Below are positions 44,164 through 55,533 of a DNA stretch of 64,000 bases, in pieces. The first letter of the stretch is position 1, and the number at the start of each line of letters is the position of its first letter. The notes under the pieces were generated by a model. It did no database searches. It was not told the origin of the DNA and saw only the letters and a list, made by a program, of their open reading frames with translations. The translations under genes were made by a program, and so were the position numbers. The stretch comes from Trichoderma breve (Eukaryota > Ascomycota > Sordariomycetes > Hypocreales > Hypocreaceae). The stretch covers positions 1,302,001-1,366,000 of the forward strand of contig NC_079237.1 of assembly GCF_028502605.1 (NCBI RefSeq), given 5' to 3'.

Positions 44164-45366
44164 ATGCCCTCTAAAATTATTCGTGTTGCGTTGGTTGGGC
44201 TATCAGCCAACGCAACCACATCGTGGGCCGCAGCAGCTCATCTGCCATACCTCCAATCCGCTCAAGGCCAGACTCAATATAAAATTGTCGCTCTTCTCAA
44301 CTCTAGCAAAGAGGCAGCCGAAACGGCTCGATCTCACTTCAATCTCCCCTCGACAGTCAAGGCATATGGTGATCCCGCCCAGCTTGCCGCAGATGATGAA
44401 GTCGATCTAGTTTCAGTTGTTACTCGGGTCGATAAGCACTATTCCGCTGCCGAGCCATCTATTAGGGCGGGAAAGTCTGTGTACGTGGAATGGCCACTTA
44501 CTGAGAGCTTGAAGCGCAGCGTCGCTTTGGTGGGTGAGAACAAGGGCCGCGACACGAGCATCATCGGCCTGCAAGGGAGACTCTCGCCAGTAGCATCCAA
44601 GGTCAAGGAAGTTTTGGCTTCCGGTAGACTTGGAAAAGTCCTTGATAGCCAAGTTCGTGGCTTCAGCGCTATGGGACATGGCAAACGGCCAGGAACGCTG
44701 GTTGAAGGTGGTACGGAGGACATGTTTACGCAACGAGCGATTGGAGGCAACCACTTTTCCATTTTGTACGCTCACATGATTGACCTTGTGCACTCTGTAC
44801 TGGGGGAGTTCAAAGATTTCCAGAGCAAGCTCCAAATCCGATGGCCAGAAGTCGAAATAGTCGATAAAGATGGCGTGAAAGTACGCACACGACAAAGTGA
44901 TATCCCGGATCTGATCACCGCCCAAGGAGAACTTGCCCCTGGAATTGCAAACATACAGGAGGGTGCAACTTTGTCCGCGTTCTTCAGAAGCGGACCGACA
45001 TTTAAGGGCGAATTACCATACACATGGTACATCCAAGGCGAAAAGGGAGAGTTGAAGATCACCAGCCCAATCGGACCAATTCTCCAAGCTGCCACTGTTC
45101 CCGCAGTCAAGATTGAGCTTCACGACGCCATTACGGACGAGGTGATAGAAATCCCATGGGAGTCTGAGTGGAAGGACTTTCAGAAAGAATTGCAGGTGCC
45201 AGGAGGGAAACTGGTGGGAGAGATGTACAACAGATATGCCCAGTGGTACCAGCAGAGCGACAAGGCGGCGGCTCCGGTGGGAGGAGACTGGCCGAGGCTG
45301 GAGGATGCCATTCGCAGACATGAAGAGCTTGATAAGATGTTGAGTGATTTTGACAAGTCGAAATAG
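44164..45366 (+). CDS. Gfo/Idh/MocA-family oxidoreductase, Gal80-like
   Basis: A 400-aa intronless cytosolic protein with the two-domain NAD(P)-binding oxidoreductase fold. The Rossmann start is VALVGLSANATTSWAAAAHL rather than the usual GxGxxG, and the strand-end motif that normally reads EKP, carrying the catalytic Lys, reads EWPLTESL. Both features are those of the Gal80-like branch, whose yeast member is a ligand-sensing regulator rather than an enzyme. The C-terminal Gfo/Idh domain follows (RAIGGNHFSILYAHMIDLVHS). Whether this one still has dehydrogenase activity is unclear; the missing Lys argues against it. No galactose gene or paired activator is adjacent. Confidence 0.88.
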   Translation: MPSKIIRVALVGLSANATTSWAAAAHLPYLQSAQGQTQYKIVALLNSSKEAAETARSHFNLPSTVKAYGDPAQLAADDEVDLVSVVTRVDKHYSAAEPSIRAGKSVYVEWPLTESLKRSVALVGENKGRDTSIIGLQGRLSPVASKVKEVLASGRLGKVLDSQVRGFSAMGHGKRPGTLVEGGTEDMFTQRAIGGNHFSILYAHMIDLVHSVLGEFKDFQSKLQIRWPEVEIVDKDGVKVRTRQSDIPDLITAQGELAPGIANIQEGATLSAFFRSGPTFKGELPYTWYIQGEKGELKITSPIGPILQAATVPAVKIELHDAITDEVIEIPWESEWKDFQKELQVPGGKLVGEMYNRYAQWYQQSDKAAAPVGGDWPRLEDAIRRHEELDKMLSDFDKSK

Positions 45367-45808
45367 AATAGATGGTAGTTTAAGCGTACAAAAAGAATAG
45401 AAGTCCAATATTCGGCGTCCATAGATGACATGAGATTACCAAATTAGGAAAGCAGCTGATGTAGCAGTGAATGGGTGACGTTGATGCATCAATCATAAGA
45501 ACATTATCAATCATATAATTTTTTATATCTTCTTACCCGAAAACAATATTTCCTATCTTTTGCACTTTCCAATTGGACTCACGAAACATCGCCAGCTTCA
45601 TGTCAATGCTGTTTCTTATTGCGTGACTGGATGTCATGCTACCTTACAGGGCTCATGCGCTAAAGCTACAGAAGCACCTGTTTGCATGTAGCTGGTACCC
45701 ACTCCAAGAGCCCTGACGTAAGAAAGTTCAGAGCTTCATCCCTCAGAGCTTGCTCGATCCAGCTTGGCCAAGACGTCAACTCAATTGAAGCTTCATGCCC
45801 ACAGCGCC
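45367..45808. other. intergenic, nothing recognised
   Basis: Short spacer with the 3' flank of the Gal80-like gene and the promoter of the splicing-factor gene. The frame upstream of 45809 is open but begins with TTG. Confidence 0.5.
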
Positions 45809-47959
45809 ATGGATGGCCTAGAGGAATTCGAGCAGAAACTCGCCGCCGAAAAGGCCGAGCGCGACAAGTCAGAACAAGATCGCGAACGGCGTCATCACAA
45901 GCATCGACACCACCATCGTCGAGAGCGAGACGACGAAGACGGAGAACGCGAGGAGCGACACAGACATCGGCATCGAGACAGCGACAGGGATCGTGAGAGA
46001 GGCAAAGGCAGAGACCGAGACAGAGATAGAGATCGCGAACGAGATCGGGATAGGGATAGGGATAGAGACAGGGACAGAGACGACAATCGCCGTCGCCGAC
46101 ATCACGACGATGATGACGATGACCGTCGGCACAAGAGGAGCCGCCATTCACGCGACGACGATAATGCTGACGAGCAACGCAGCCGGCGCCATCGAGACGA
46201 CGAACGTCAAAAGCCATCAGACGAGGAGAAGTCTTCCGGCGACTCGAAGCCTCTGGAGCGAGATGCCTGGATGACAGCGCCATCTGCCTTCGAAGTCGAA
46301 CATGTCCATCGCCCTGGACAGAACAAGCCCCGGTCACCGACTCCAGAACCTCCCAAACGAGTGATATCAAGTCGCGAGATCAACAGAGGTCATCTTGAGG
46401 ACCTAAACAGCGGCAAGTCGTCAGCTGGCTTAGAGCAGCCCTCCGCTAGGACAGTCGACTACACTTTTGGTGACGCTGGCTCATCATGGCGAATGACCAA
46501 GCTGAAAGCCGTCTACAATACCGCTGAAGAAACAGGGGAATCAGTTGAAGAAATTGCTTTAAAACGATTCGGCAGCTTGGAATTCTTTGATGACGCGCGC
46601 GAGGAAAAAGAAGAGCTGGAACGGAGGCGGTTATACGGCGAGGATGCCAAAACAAAAGACAAGCCTACGGGAGAATTCTACAAGGAACGGATAAAGGATC
46701 AGAGAGCTTCGGAACCTGTCAGAGAAATTCGTCAAGGCGAGATTATACAAGAAAACCCAGCTCAGCCTGCTGTTGTTCCGATGGACCAAACGGCATTGAA
46801 CAGACTGAGGGCGCAGATGATGAAGGCAAAGCTACGAAAGGCACCCAACGCCGCTCAGTTGGAAGAAGAATACAACCTTGCAGCCGCTGCCGCGGCAGCT
46901 CCTCGCTCCAATGCACCTGAAGCTGTCGTGCTGGGTGTCATGGAGAGTCGCCAACTCGCCGGCACTCGCGCAGAGGTCAAGGCTGTTGACACCAAGCGTG
47001 GACGTGAGCGCGGCCTCGTCGAAGAAAACACAGACATGACGATTGAGCAAATGCTTCAAGAGGAACGCCGAACCAAGGGCCAAGCCGGAGGTGAAGGCTT
47101 GCGGCTCGCCGAACGAATCGCCAAGGACGCCAAGTTTGACGATGATCTCGAATACATGGATGAAAACGCCGAAAAGCTCGCAAAGCGCATACACAAGAGC
47201 GAGGTCAACCTCAAGAACATGGCCGTCAGCGAGTTCCAGAAGATGAACCGCATCCTGGAGAACTGCCCGCTATGCCACAAGGAGGACAAGGGACTGCCAC
47301 CCATTGCGCCCGTCGTTTCGCTTGCTACGCGCGTCTTCATGACGTTGCCCACGGAACCTGAAATCAGCGAGGGAGGTGCTGTTATTGTTCCCACAGCGCA
47401 TCGGAATAACCTCCTCGAGTGCGACGACGACGAGTGGGAGGAGATTCGCAACTTCATGAAGAGCCTCACTAGGATGTATCACGACCAAGGCCGCGAAGTC
47501 ATCTTTTACGAAAACGCCGCGGCGCCGCACAGGCACTTACACGCTGCCATGATGGCCATTCCTATCCCTTACGACCAAGGCGCCATGGCCCCCGCCTTCT
47601 TCAAGGAGGCCTTTCTCTCGTCTGACGAAGAATGGTCTCAGCATCGTAAGATCATTGACACGGGCGCCAAGGCTCGGGACGGCATGGGCCGCTCGGCGTT
47701 TCGCCGGTGTATTGCCAAGGAGATGCCGTACTTTCACGTGTGGTTTACGCTGGATGGCGGTCTAGGTCATGTTGTTGAGAACGCGGATCGTTGGCCTAAG
47801 GGGGATCTTTTTGCGAGGGAGATTATTGGTGGGATTGTGGATGCTGATGCGCACATTATCAAGAAGCAAGGAAGGTGGGCGAAGCTTGATAATAGGGTTG
47901 ATGGATTCAAGAAGGGATGGAGGAAGTTTGACTGGACGAGAGTATTGGCTGATGCTTGA
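45809..47959 (+). CDS. CWF19-like protein (CwfJ family), spliceosome/debranching associated
   Basis: A nuclear protein of 716 aa related to Cwf19/Drn1, which associates with the late spliceosome and lariat debranching. The start is the ATG giving MDGLEEFEQKLAAEKAE. Residues about 30-130 are His/Arg and Arg-Asp dipeptide repeats, the source of a skewed GAxxGA sequence. A conserved region with SSWRMTKLKAVYNTAEE follows. The C-terminal half carries CwfJ_C_1 (ENCPLCHKEDK; a HIT-like fold with APHRHLHAAMMAIP) and CwfJ_C_2 (MPYFHVWFTLDGGLGHV) ending KKGWRKFDWTRVL. No introns are seen. Confidence 0.92.
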   Translation: MDGLEEFEQKLAAEKAERDKSEQDRERRHHKHRHHHRRERDDEDGEREERHRHRHRDSDRDRERGKGRDRDRDRDRERDRDRDRDRDRDRDDNRRRRHHDDDDDDRRHKRSRHSRDDDNADEQRSRRHRDDERQKPSDEEKSSGDSKPLERDAWMTAPSAFEVEHVHRPGQNKPRSPTPEPPKRVISSREINRGHLEDLNSGKSSAGLEQPSARTVDYTFGDAGSSWRMTKLKAVYNTAEETGESVEEIALKRFGSLEFFDDAREEKEELERRRLYGEDAKTKDKPTGEFYKERIKDQRASEPVREIRQGEIIQENPAQPAVVPMDQTALNRLRAQMMKAKLRKAPNAAQLEEEYNLAAAAAAAPRSNAPEAVVLGVMESRQLAGTRAEVKAVDTKRGRERGLVEENTDMTIEQMLQEERRTKGQAGGEGLRLAERIAKDAKFDDDLEYMDENAEKLAKRIHKSEVNLKNMAVSEFQKMNRILENCPLCHKEDKGLPPIAPVVSLATRVFMTLPTEPEISEGGAVIVPTAHRNNLLECDDDEWEEIRNFMKSLTRMYHDQGREVIFYENAAAPHRHLHAAMMAIPIPYDQGAMAPAFFKEAFLSSDEEWSQHRKIIDTGAKARDGMGRSAFRRCIAKEMPYFHVWFTLDGGLGHVVENADRWPKGDLFAREIIGGIVDADAHIIKKQGRWAKLDNRVDGFKKGWRKFDWTRVLADA

Positions 47960-48514
47960 GTGGGAAGCAAATCATCTAATCAGTCTCGATGGACATTCTC
48001 TGCGTGGTGTACTCAAAGGGTTGAACGGGTCGTGGTATTCATTAGCAGAATCATGTCTATAAACAATCTTCGAAAATTCAGGAGAAACTCAAGCACGGCA
48101 TTCATATTCATTCATGTGAGCAAGAAGAGAAATATTATTAACAAGAAGTATATCGCCATGTACGCTGATGCATTCAGACCTGACATAAAGATGGCAATCC
48201 GTAGATAATAAGAAAAAAAAAATAGGTAGTAAAACAAGATGGTCATCGCATATTTCTCATAGGTGCTCGCTTCGCTTTGCTCCTCCTCTCCACTCTCGGG
48301 GGTATCTATCTTCTTCTTCTTCTTCTTCTTCCTTTGCCATCTGCCGCCGGAAATCTCTAAATCCAAAACGGTCCAAGGCTTAGCAACGGCCATAAAAACT
48401 CCGTATTCCATCCTCCCAATTAAATAGTATTAAACTTGAAGTAAAAAAAAGTCCTCTCAATATATGACCAGTTATATCTCGATCAAAGAAGTATATGCCA
48501 AAGACCGCGCAAGC
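47960..48514. other. convergent 3' intergenic stretch
   Basis: Lies between the stops of the CWF19-like and hydrolase genes. Contains (CTT)7 at 48310-48330. No gene is seen. Confidence 0.6.
48310..48330. repeat. (CTT)7 microsatellite
   Basis: Seven perfect CTT units in the convergent spacer. Confidence 0.9.
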
Positions 48515-51216
48515 TCACTTGCTTGGGGCTCCTCGTCGTCCTCTCTCTCGCTCCTTTCCTTCACTCGCCGCTGCTTTCACCGAGTCTTCCCACTCTCTGC
48601 TAATCTCCATCAACACGGAGCCCATGACTGTGGCGCTTGCCATCAGTCCATGGCCTTCTCCTTCGAGAACGCGGACTTCGCAGCGGCGCATGGTCTTGCC
48701 CAGCCACTTGACGTTCTCAACAGGTACTCTGGTATCTCTACTACCGTGGCGAATAATCACGGGGCGAGTAATGTCGACGTATCGGAAGCCAATCGTGTGT
48801 CGTCTTTCCAGACAGATAAGCAAATCGACTGCTGGATTCGCATTCGTCGTGGCAAGCTCCCAAATGGCATGTGTCAGTCGTATATCGTAAGTCTGTTGTC
48901 GCTCCTTTTCAGCGAGGGGATCCATAACTGGGGGTGCGTCGCTACCAGCTGGGACTTGAGGCAGCGCCTTGTCCAAGCCGTCAGCGCCATTGGTAGCTGC
49001 TAAATCCCCGTCATTGACCAGTGTCCCGTTTGAGTCCTTGCCATCCGCGGCTTGGTTCGCATTCTCCTTGTCCGTGGACGGCGTGGCATTTCGGCTGTTA
49101 CCGTCTTTCTGTCCCGTTTTGCGCTTCGTCCGGCGAGGGTTCTTTGGCAGAGAGCTTGTAATGGATGAGCTAGTTGCTGACATGAAGCTGCTGTTGGCTG
49201 CCTTGAGGAAAGAGGTCGGCAATACCCGCAGAATTCTCTGAGCAGTTGGAAGCGTGTGTGACGGCGGGTTAGCCTGTGACGATCCAAAAACATTCATCTG
49301 TGAAGGCGGAATCCAAGGTGCAAGAAGGTGGATTTTGCCTCGGATGTGCTGGGGCATGCGAAGAGCCGTGGCCAAGGCGTAGATGGCGCCAGCGGAGTGA
49401 GCCATAAGGGAGAATTTGGTGATTTTCAGGGTCTGGCAAATTGCGTATACATCATCTATCTAGCGGTAAGCAGGCATTCACGTATCAATATTGTATCAAT
49501 CTCGTCAAGGCGTCACAACTTACCAGGCCAACTGAGGGGTGTGCTTGTCCCGTCAGTATAAGGCTCACTGTCTCCCACCCCAGGTCGATCAGGTGTAATA
49601 AGACGAAGCCTCAGCGTCAACGCTAGCTCGTCATAAAAAGCAGTAATGTATCTTGTCAAGCCCATTCCTACACAGCAGAACACTGCAAATCCTTCCGGGT
49701 CTCCAACTTCTGAGAACGAAATGATTCGGCCGGTTTGAGGATGGCGAATTTTCTGGGATAAGCGCGGCGAGCAAAGGTATGACTCAACAGCATCATCAAT
49801 CGAATCAGCAGATTGGGGTCGCTCATAACCTGTTGGCTTGACAGATTGAGCGGGTTCCTCGGGTCGTTTGTTCTCTTGTGGAGTGAGCGGCGCAGAGAGA
49901 CGTTTCAGTCTGGAGCTGCTGCGCTTCAGGCGAAGCCCTTCGTTGGGGCCAGGATGTGTACGTGTAGAAAGTCGATGGTCTTTGCGATCAAGCTCATCTC
50001 GTCGGCGTCCCTGCGAGACGGATGGGAAGGGAGCTCCATCGTCCTCGAGCTCGTCCGGTCTCTCTTCTGCGATATAATCCACACTCAGATACGTACTAGA
50101 TGCCTTCGTCCTTAGCTTTGGGGGAGCAATCTCTTCAACGTCGTATAAAAACGTCTTGCCGGTGTCTGAATCTGAGCGTCGGTGCTTCATTTTCGAAAAG
50201 TCGCGACCGTAACCCGACTCGCTAGTTTCGACGATCTTATCACTTATAGATGCCTCGCCCTCTTTCATTGATCGTCGGGTGCTGGCTCGTTTTCTACTTG
50301 AGCTCGAGTTGCGCAGGCTCGAATCACGAACCGGGATGTGATGCAGGCCGTCTCCCAGTAGGGAATCATCAGTAGTAATTGGCGCTGGTTCCTCGTTGAT
50401 GGCGCCTCCCGCAAAGAAATTATCCGTCTTGCTTGCGCTGTGAATGCTACCCCCTGCTGCTGCTGAACTGCCGCCAACTATCGGGGTAGAAGAAGCTCGT
50501 CTCCTATCGATTTGCGGCTCACGAAGGTGCTCTTTAGAGCCCATATAGCTGAGCACCTTGCTGCCCCGACTGGACTTTTTCCCCCAGCTATCGAGTGACC
50601 GGCGTGGCCTAAGCTCCGGATGCGGCGCCGAGCCACGTTCTACAGATAGATTTCCGATACTGCGGGCATCATCATTCTTGGATGCAAAGGAGCCCGTTGA
50701 CGAGGGGCGAGAGGTTGCGGCGCTACGTATAAAGGATCTGAAGCCACTCTCCCGGCTGGTACTGCGGTGGCTCCGAGGGCTTTGGGGTGCGGTCAAAGGG
50801 GAGAAACCGCTCGGGGGCTTAGCGGTGCGGATAACAGGCGGGCTGGCAGCAAGATCGTCAAGGGATACGGGCCCAGCGTGGTCTTCATGAAGAGAACGCT
50901 GCTTGTACGCTCCGTAGTCGACACCGAAGCTACCAGAGCCGCGCCTAGAGCTGGAATGGGGACGGGGATTTGGGCTCGTTGGCAGGGACAAGTTCGTGGG
51001 CACCAAGCCGTTGTCGAAGTGGTGGTTGGCAGGCTCGGCAATAGCGCTAAGGCTCTGGATGAGGCTGGAGATGATTTCCGGGCTGCCAGGAGGAATGGCG
51101 TATCGTTTCCGGGCGGCAGAGGTGGGCGTTGACGATATGCGGCTGCGCTGGGACGAGTGAACCCGGTGGGTGCGTGTTGGGATAGGGGGCATGGTATCTA
51201 TAGAGGTGCGATCCAT
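48515..51216 (-). CDS. alpha/beta hydrolase with long disordered N-terminal half
   Basis: Exons 51216-49524 and 49455-48515 encode 877 aa. The first 490 or so residues are Ser/Arg/Pro-rich, without predicted fold, and full of possible phosphorylation sites. The hydrolase domain starts near GRIISFSEVGDPEGFAVFCC. Its nucleophile elbow, AHSAG, follows right after the splice join (SWPGDDVYAICQTLK); the acid is probably in RHGSRDTRVP and the His in GEGHGL. A second low-complexity insert of about 100 residues (Lys/Asn/Asp-rich) interrupts the domain between the elbow and the acid, where a lid would sit. The intron's acceptor is the second of two overlapping TAGs; only that one keeps the frame. The substrate is unknown. 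Confidence 0.87.
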
Positions 51217-51713
51217 GGTGGGCAGCAGCAGCAGCAGCGGCCAGCCGCAGGGCGACGTGTCCAACGGGCCTGAGACGGCGAGTGTCTAATGTCGACCGAC
51301 GGGAGTGTCTCGCCTGGCTGCAACGCAGGTGAAATTGGCGCACGCAGCCACGTTCTTCTGGCCCCGGCGGGCAGCAAACAAACGTCTGTGAGCGTCTTGG
51401 TTGTGCATGAATGAATTCCCTTTCCCCCACACTTGCACTCGCACACGGGACACGGTGCAGGGCAATCCAACCAATGCCAGTGAACCCGGGCCGTCGAGAG
51501 ACAAAAAAAGAAAAAAAGAAGGGTTTTTTCTTATTTTCAGCTATGAGGCGTGCGATAGTCTAAGCTCGGATGCAGCCAAAGACAAAGAGGGCGGAGACGA
51601 GCGGTTCGGAGCATGGACCGTCAGTCAACTCAGCGGCGCTTGAGACAAAGAAGGCTGGGAGATTTGACCGGAGACTAGCACAGTCCAAACGTTAGCTGCG
51701 TCGTCTATTCAAG

Positions 51714-51743
51714 ATGCAGATGCAAACGCAAATGCAAATGCAA
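51714..51743. repeat. hexamer array, five ATGCAA-type units
   Basis: ATGCAG, ATGCAA, ACGCAA, ATGCAA, ATGCAA in tandem, in the presumed hydrolase promoter or 5' UTR region. Confidence 0.85.
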
Positions 51744-53186
51744 ATTGTGTATCCAGGTTGCACTCACGCATCTGCAGGCCAAGGAGATATTCACGCCTGC
51801 TGTGTGTCTGAGACACGCGGGCACAAAAGACACGCACAAAGCACAAAGACAAAAGCCAGCCAGCAGCAATCACGAACGAACAAGGACAGAAAGGAACGGA
51901 ACAGAGCAGAACAGAGCAGCACAATCGTTCAATAGCTGCCTGTTAGCGGGCTCACGGGAGATTTGACAATTGATAGACGGCCCCCTTTCGACAGCCCGGC
52001 CCACACCAATCAATCATCACCTCAGTTTTCTGGCTGCAGGCACGGGATCACGGATTTGGCTGCTGCTGCAGGGACCGGGATCCCACCAAGAGCCCCTGCG
52101 GCTGGAGAAGCGATCGAAGCACTGATTCGGCCGCGCGAACGGGCTGGAGACGGAGTCGCGGCCGCTGATTTGGTGGCGTGAGCAGGGATTCCAAAATTTG
52201 TTTTTTCTCGTAGTCTGGTGGAGAAGGACGAATAGAGCTGGAAGGGTTGTAACTTGTAGGGGTCCGGGTCGGCTGCAAGTTGACCCCATTCCGGGCCTCT
52301 TCTTTTTCTCGTCGTGATAGCTGAAGCTGCACGCTACTGTAAGTCTGTACATGCAGCTTGTGTTCAATGCCGAAGCTGTGCATTGGTAGATAGGCAAATA
52401 GGTAACTAAGGTAGCCGTTAAAGTACAAGTTAAACAATCCCGATGTAATACTGTACTAGCCTGTTGCTTGTCATATACAGGGATTGCGCCCGGCATTTGT
52501 GCGACTGTGGTGATACGTTTGGAGTCTCTGGACGGCGACACGACGCCCCAAGCTAAAAGCCCCCCTAGCACAAGAAGCTCAACAAAGTTCGCTGACGATC
52601 TACAATAGGTAATTAATTACTTGAAATGAGGCAAGTTTGGGCAGATGACATCAATGCGACGGGCCAGCTTTATTTCATTCATCCGCCCAGTAGTGATTGC
52701 AGAACAGATTATACTCATGCCGCCATTCCGATATAGTAGACGGCTGTGGAGAGCCAAGAGGAAGCTTTGTCAAACTGGACAATCTTAGAGAACGAGTAGC
52801 AATTCCATAGAAAGAAAACAATGTTATTGATATCTTTCCGCATTACACAAATTTTGAGAGTCTTTGAAGCTACACAAGCATGGAGCTTGGGGTCAGTTGA
52901 AGCTCTCACCAAGTTGGCGGCCTACCCGGGAATGCTATACGAAAATGAAATTCAATGGTTGATACGAGACTCGGTGGATACCTCTGAGATTACCTGCGTA
53001 TCACCTATCGAATCTCAAATAATTTTGTCATTGGTAGCTTTTCGGAGACTGAATACCATTTTGGTATATATCAATCAATGGCGGGAGCCTCATCATTAGA
53101 CTTTGGGAACTATGTTGCCTTATATCAGCAGTCGAATCATCAACGCTGTCTAAGAGTCTGAGTGGCTTGCACTGTGGACAAGCACA

Positions 53187-53217
53187 ACAAGGCATCTACT
53201 GCCCCAAAATAGTTTAG
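53187..53217. repeat. dispersed repeat, copy A
   Basis: Matches 61329-61379 over about 31 nt: a 22-nt block (one mismatch) ending CTACTGCCCCAAA plus ATAGTTTAG, which are adjacent here but separated by 20 nt in copy B. Confidence 0.6.
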
Positions 53218-53437
53218 TGCCTAGAACTCCAACTGCGAGATGTGTAATCCTTTTCGTCGATGATTTGGCAGACGAATTGCCAAAGTCGAGCAGTTGTAGC
53301 TCCCATTCCCCATTCCAGACGATATCATGACTCTTCCCTTGTATCTCTCTGAAGAACATGTGTCCAAATCGGGTTGGCATCGTTGCAAACGATCCTCACT
53401 AACACCATATTAAATCCCTGAGAATCCTCGATATTAA

Positions 53438-55221
53438 ATGACAATGGAGGCACCCGCAACTTTCTCCTGGGTGAGTTACGACAACCACAGAGTCCCCCAG
53501 GATCCCAAGTCGCGCACCTTGATCCGTCGCCATGCCATGAAGAATGTGGCCACCACGCGGAAACAAAGGAAAAATTATCGCGGGAATGTCCTACAGTATC
53601 CAGAGTCCGTGTTACGTGGAGAAGATGATCCAAGTCTTTGCCATGGCTCCAAGGCCGCTGTAAAAGGAGGCAAAAGCCAGCCACGCAAGCATAAGCCGAC
53701 GAAAAAGAAGAAAGCAGTAGACGACGACACACAAACTACCAAGCAGCAAATCGTACGCCTCCATACTATATTTGTTAATGACGTTGAACGGAAAATGAAT
53801 GCCGAGTTTCCCATCTTGGAACTGATAGCGCCCTTAACAAGTCTGCATCTCGGATTCGCCAGCATCTCTTGCTTCACCTCCAATTCCGGACGGGCTGGAG
53901 ATGTGCTTTCTACGTCGCCACTGTCACATCTTCAGAGCCGAAGGTTACTATCTTATTTGCCTAGTCGATATGGAAAGGTCGCTGCCTTGACTTACACCGT
54001 CGATTGCCTTGTGGCAAGATTGAATCAGATTACTCGGGTTTCGGTCGCGAACTGTGCTTCTGAGGAAGAAGATGGGATAGTCTTTTGTCACTACGCTAAG
54101 GCTCTGAATGAGGTTCAGAAAGCAATCGATGATGACGCACTACGAATGTCTCAAGAGACGCTGTACGCCACAGAGCTGCTTGGAGTCTTTGAGGTACGGC
54201 GCTGATGAGACCAACGTTCGGCTGATGTCGCACTCGTCCCTCTGCTAACCTGCCATATTATCTCGTCTTTTGTAGCTTTTGAATTCTCAACCACAGATGA
54301 ATTCTTGGATATGTCATGCTGGAGGCGCTGCCCGGCTGATTCAGCTTCGGGGCCCCGATAGGTTTCAAACAGACTTTGAACTGGCTTTGTTCATGGCTCA
54401 TATTGGTCCGATAGTACGTCTACATGTATTGCTGCTGTGGTATAGTCACAAAGAGGCTCATGATTAACATGTCGTCTTTCAAGGTCACCGAAGCATTCCT
54501 CAGCAATAAACTCTGTTTCCTGGCCGAAGAGCCATGGAAAAGAGTCCTTCGCGCCGCCATTTGCAACGACCCATCGATCCCTTCGACACAGAGCGAGCTT
54601 ATGCATGAATTGTGGTCAAGTCTCGTCTATGGGCCAAACATATTCAAACTGGTCACAGATTTGGTGCTTGCACCCGTCGAGCCCCGGCCATCCATCATTG
54701 AAACGACAATCAAGCGCATCCAGAGGGACCTCGATCACTTGGACATGTGGGCAGGCTTACTGCGACGACACAAATCCGTGGCAGAGCGAATTTGTTCGAA
54801 AGATAGTCCTTTGATGGCACCAAAGTTTGCTGCTCACTGGGACTCATCAAGAAGGTACATGCCGTGGCAAGTCTTGCTAGGTACTCATACTATGTGCAGT
54901 ATGCTAAAGAGGCGGCTACTGACTTCCCTTGCGCCAACTCGCTATCCTCACATTGAGTTGGAGTGTCAGTCACTGGCTAGACTGGCCATGGGACTGGATT
55001 CCGATACTGCTACTCCATGCAAGGAAAATGACCTTCCAGGAGGACTGTTTATGGCGCAAACTATCTGGGTAGCCAGAGCTGTCGTCAATACAAAGACTAT
55101 GTGGTGCGAAACTGCGACAGGAATAAACAAAGCGGGAGTACAGGATGGGCAGCAAAGATCAATGATTGAGAAGTGGAAGTTTAGACTCTGGTGTAAAGAG
55201 CTCGGGAGAACAGGAATGTAA
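53438..55221 (+). CDS. fungal transcription-factor-like protein lacking a zinc cluster
   Basis: Exons 53438-54193, 54276-54413 and 54484-55221 encode 543 aa. The N-terminus has the motif FSWVSYDNHRVP followed by LIRRHAMKNVATTRKQRK and a Lys-rich nuclear-signal-like run (KHKPTKKKKA). The rest resembles the fungal-specific transcription factor region of the Fungal_trans_2 type (AGGAARLIQLRGPDRFQTDF after the first splice). No CxxCx6C zinc cluster is present, as is usual for this lineage-expanded group, whose members may be regulators that lost DNA binding or act through partners. It stands upstream of the catalase/sulfite oxidase pair. A regulatory role is inferred, not shown. Confidence 0.75.
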
Positions 55222-55533
55222 ACGGTGTTGCGCCTTTCAACTTCATCGAGCTGACTGATTAACGATATCACGAGAAGGGAGAAGAATCGGCGGGCTGGCG
55301 TAATTGCATTTTGGTAAATGATGCTTGGAGTTTGAACAGTTCATTTGCTTATTCATAGTACCACATTAACAGCCTTCACTTATTCACTAGAAGTATTAAA
55401 CTTTCACGCTTCATCATACTTGAAATTATTTTTCACTTGGTCCTAAACTACAATAGGTATGAAGTCAATCCATCATTCTGTGATATGCATAACAATATTC
55501 CAGGCCAATTTTTCTTTCAGGTAGTGACTCGCA
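55222..55533. other. convergent spacer, nothing recognised
   Basis: About 310 bp of AT-rich sequence between the stop codons of the regulator-like gene and catalase. Confidence 0.55.

Larger units (their letters stand above)
51217..53437. other. 2.2-kb divergent intergenic region
   Basis: Promoters of the hydrolase (minus) and the regulator-like gene (plus). Contains a TGCAAA-rich hexamer array (51714-51743) and one copy of a dispersed repeat (53187-53217). A 92-codon open frame at 52821-53099 has no recognisable features and is not called. Confidence 0.55.

Noticed and set aside
45895..46150. Apparent tandem repeat of GA-rich hexamers, considered as a CRISPR-like or satellite array
   Set aside because: It is the coding sequence of Arg-Asp/His dipeptides in the CWF19-like protein; no spacer structure.
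45666..46370. Minus-strand frame rich in Cys/Leu/Arg opposite the CWF19 repeats
   Set aside because: A by-product of the hexameric Arg-Asp coding repeats on the plus strand.
52821..53099. 92-codon plus-strand frame
   Set aside because: Neither conserved motif, splice context nor promoter; AT-driven open frame.
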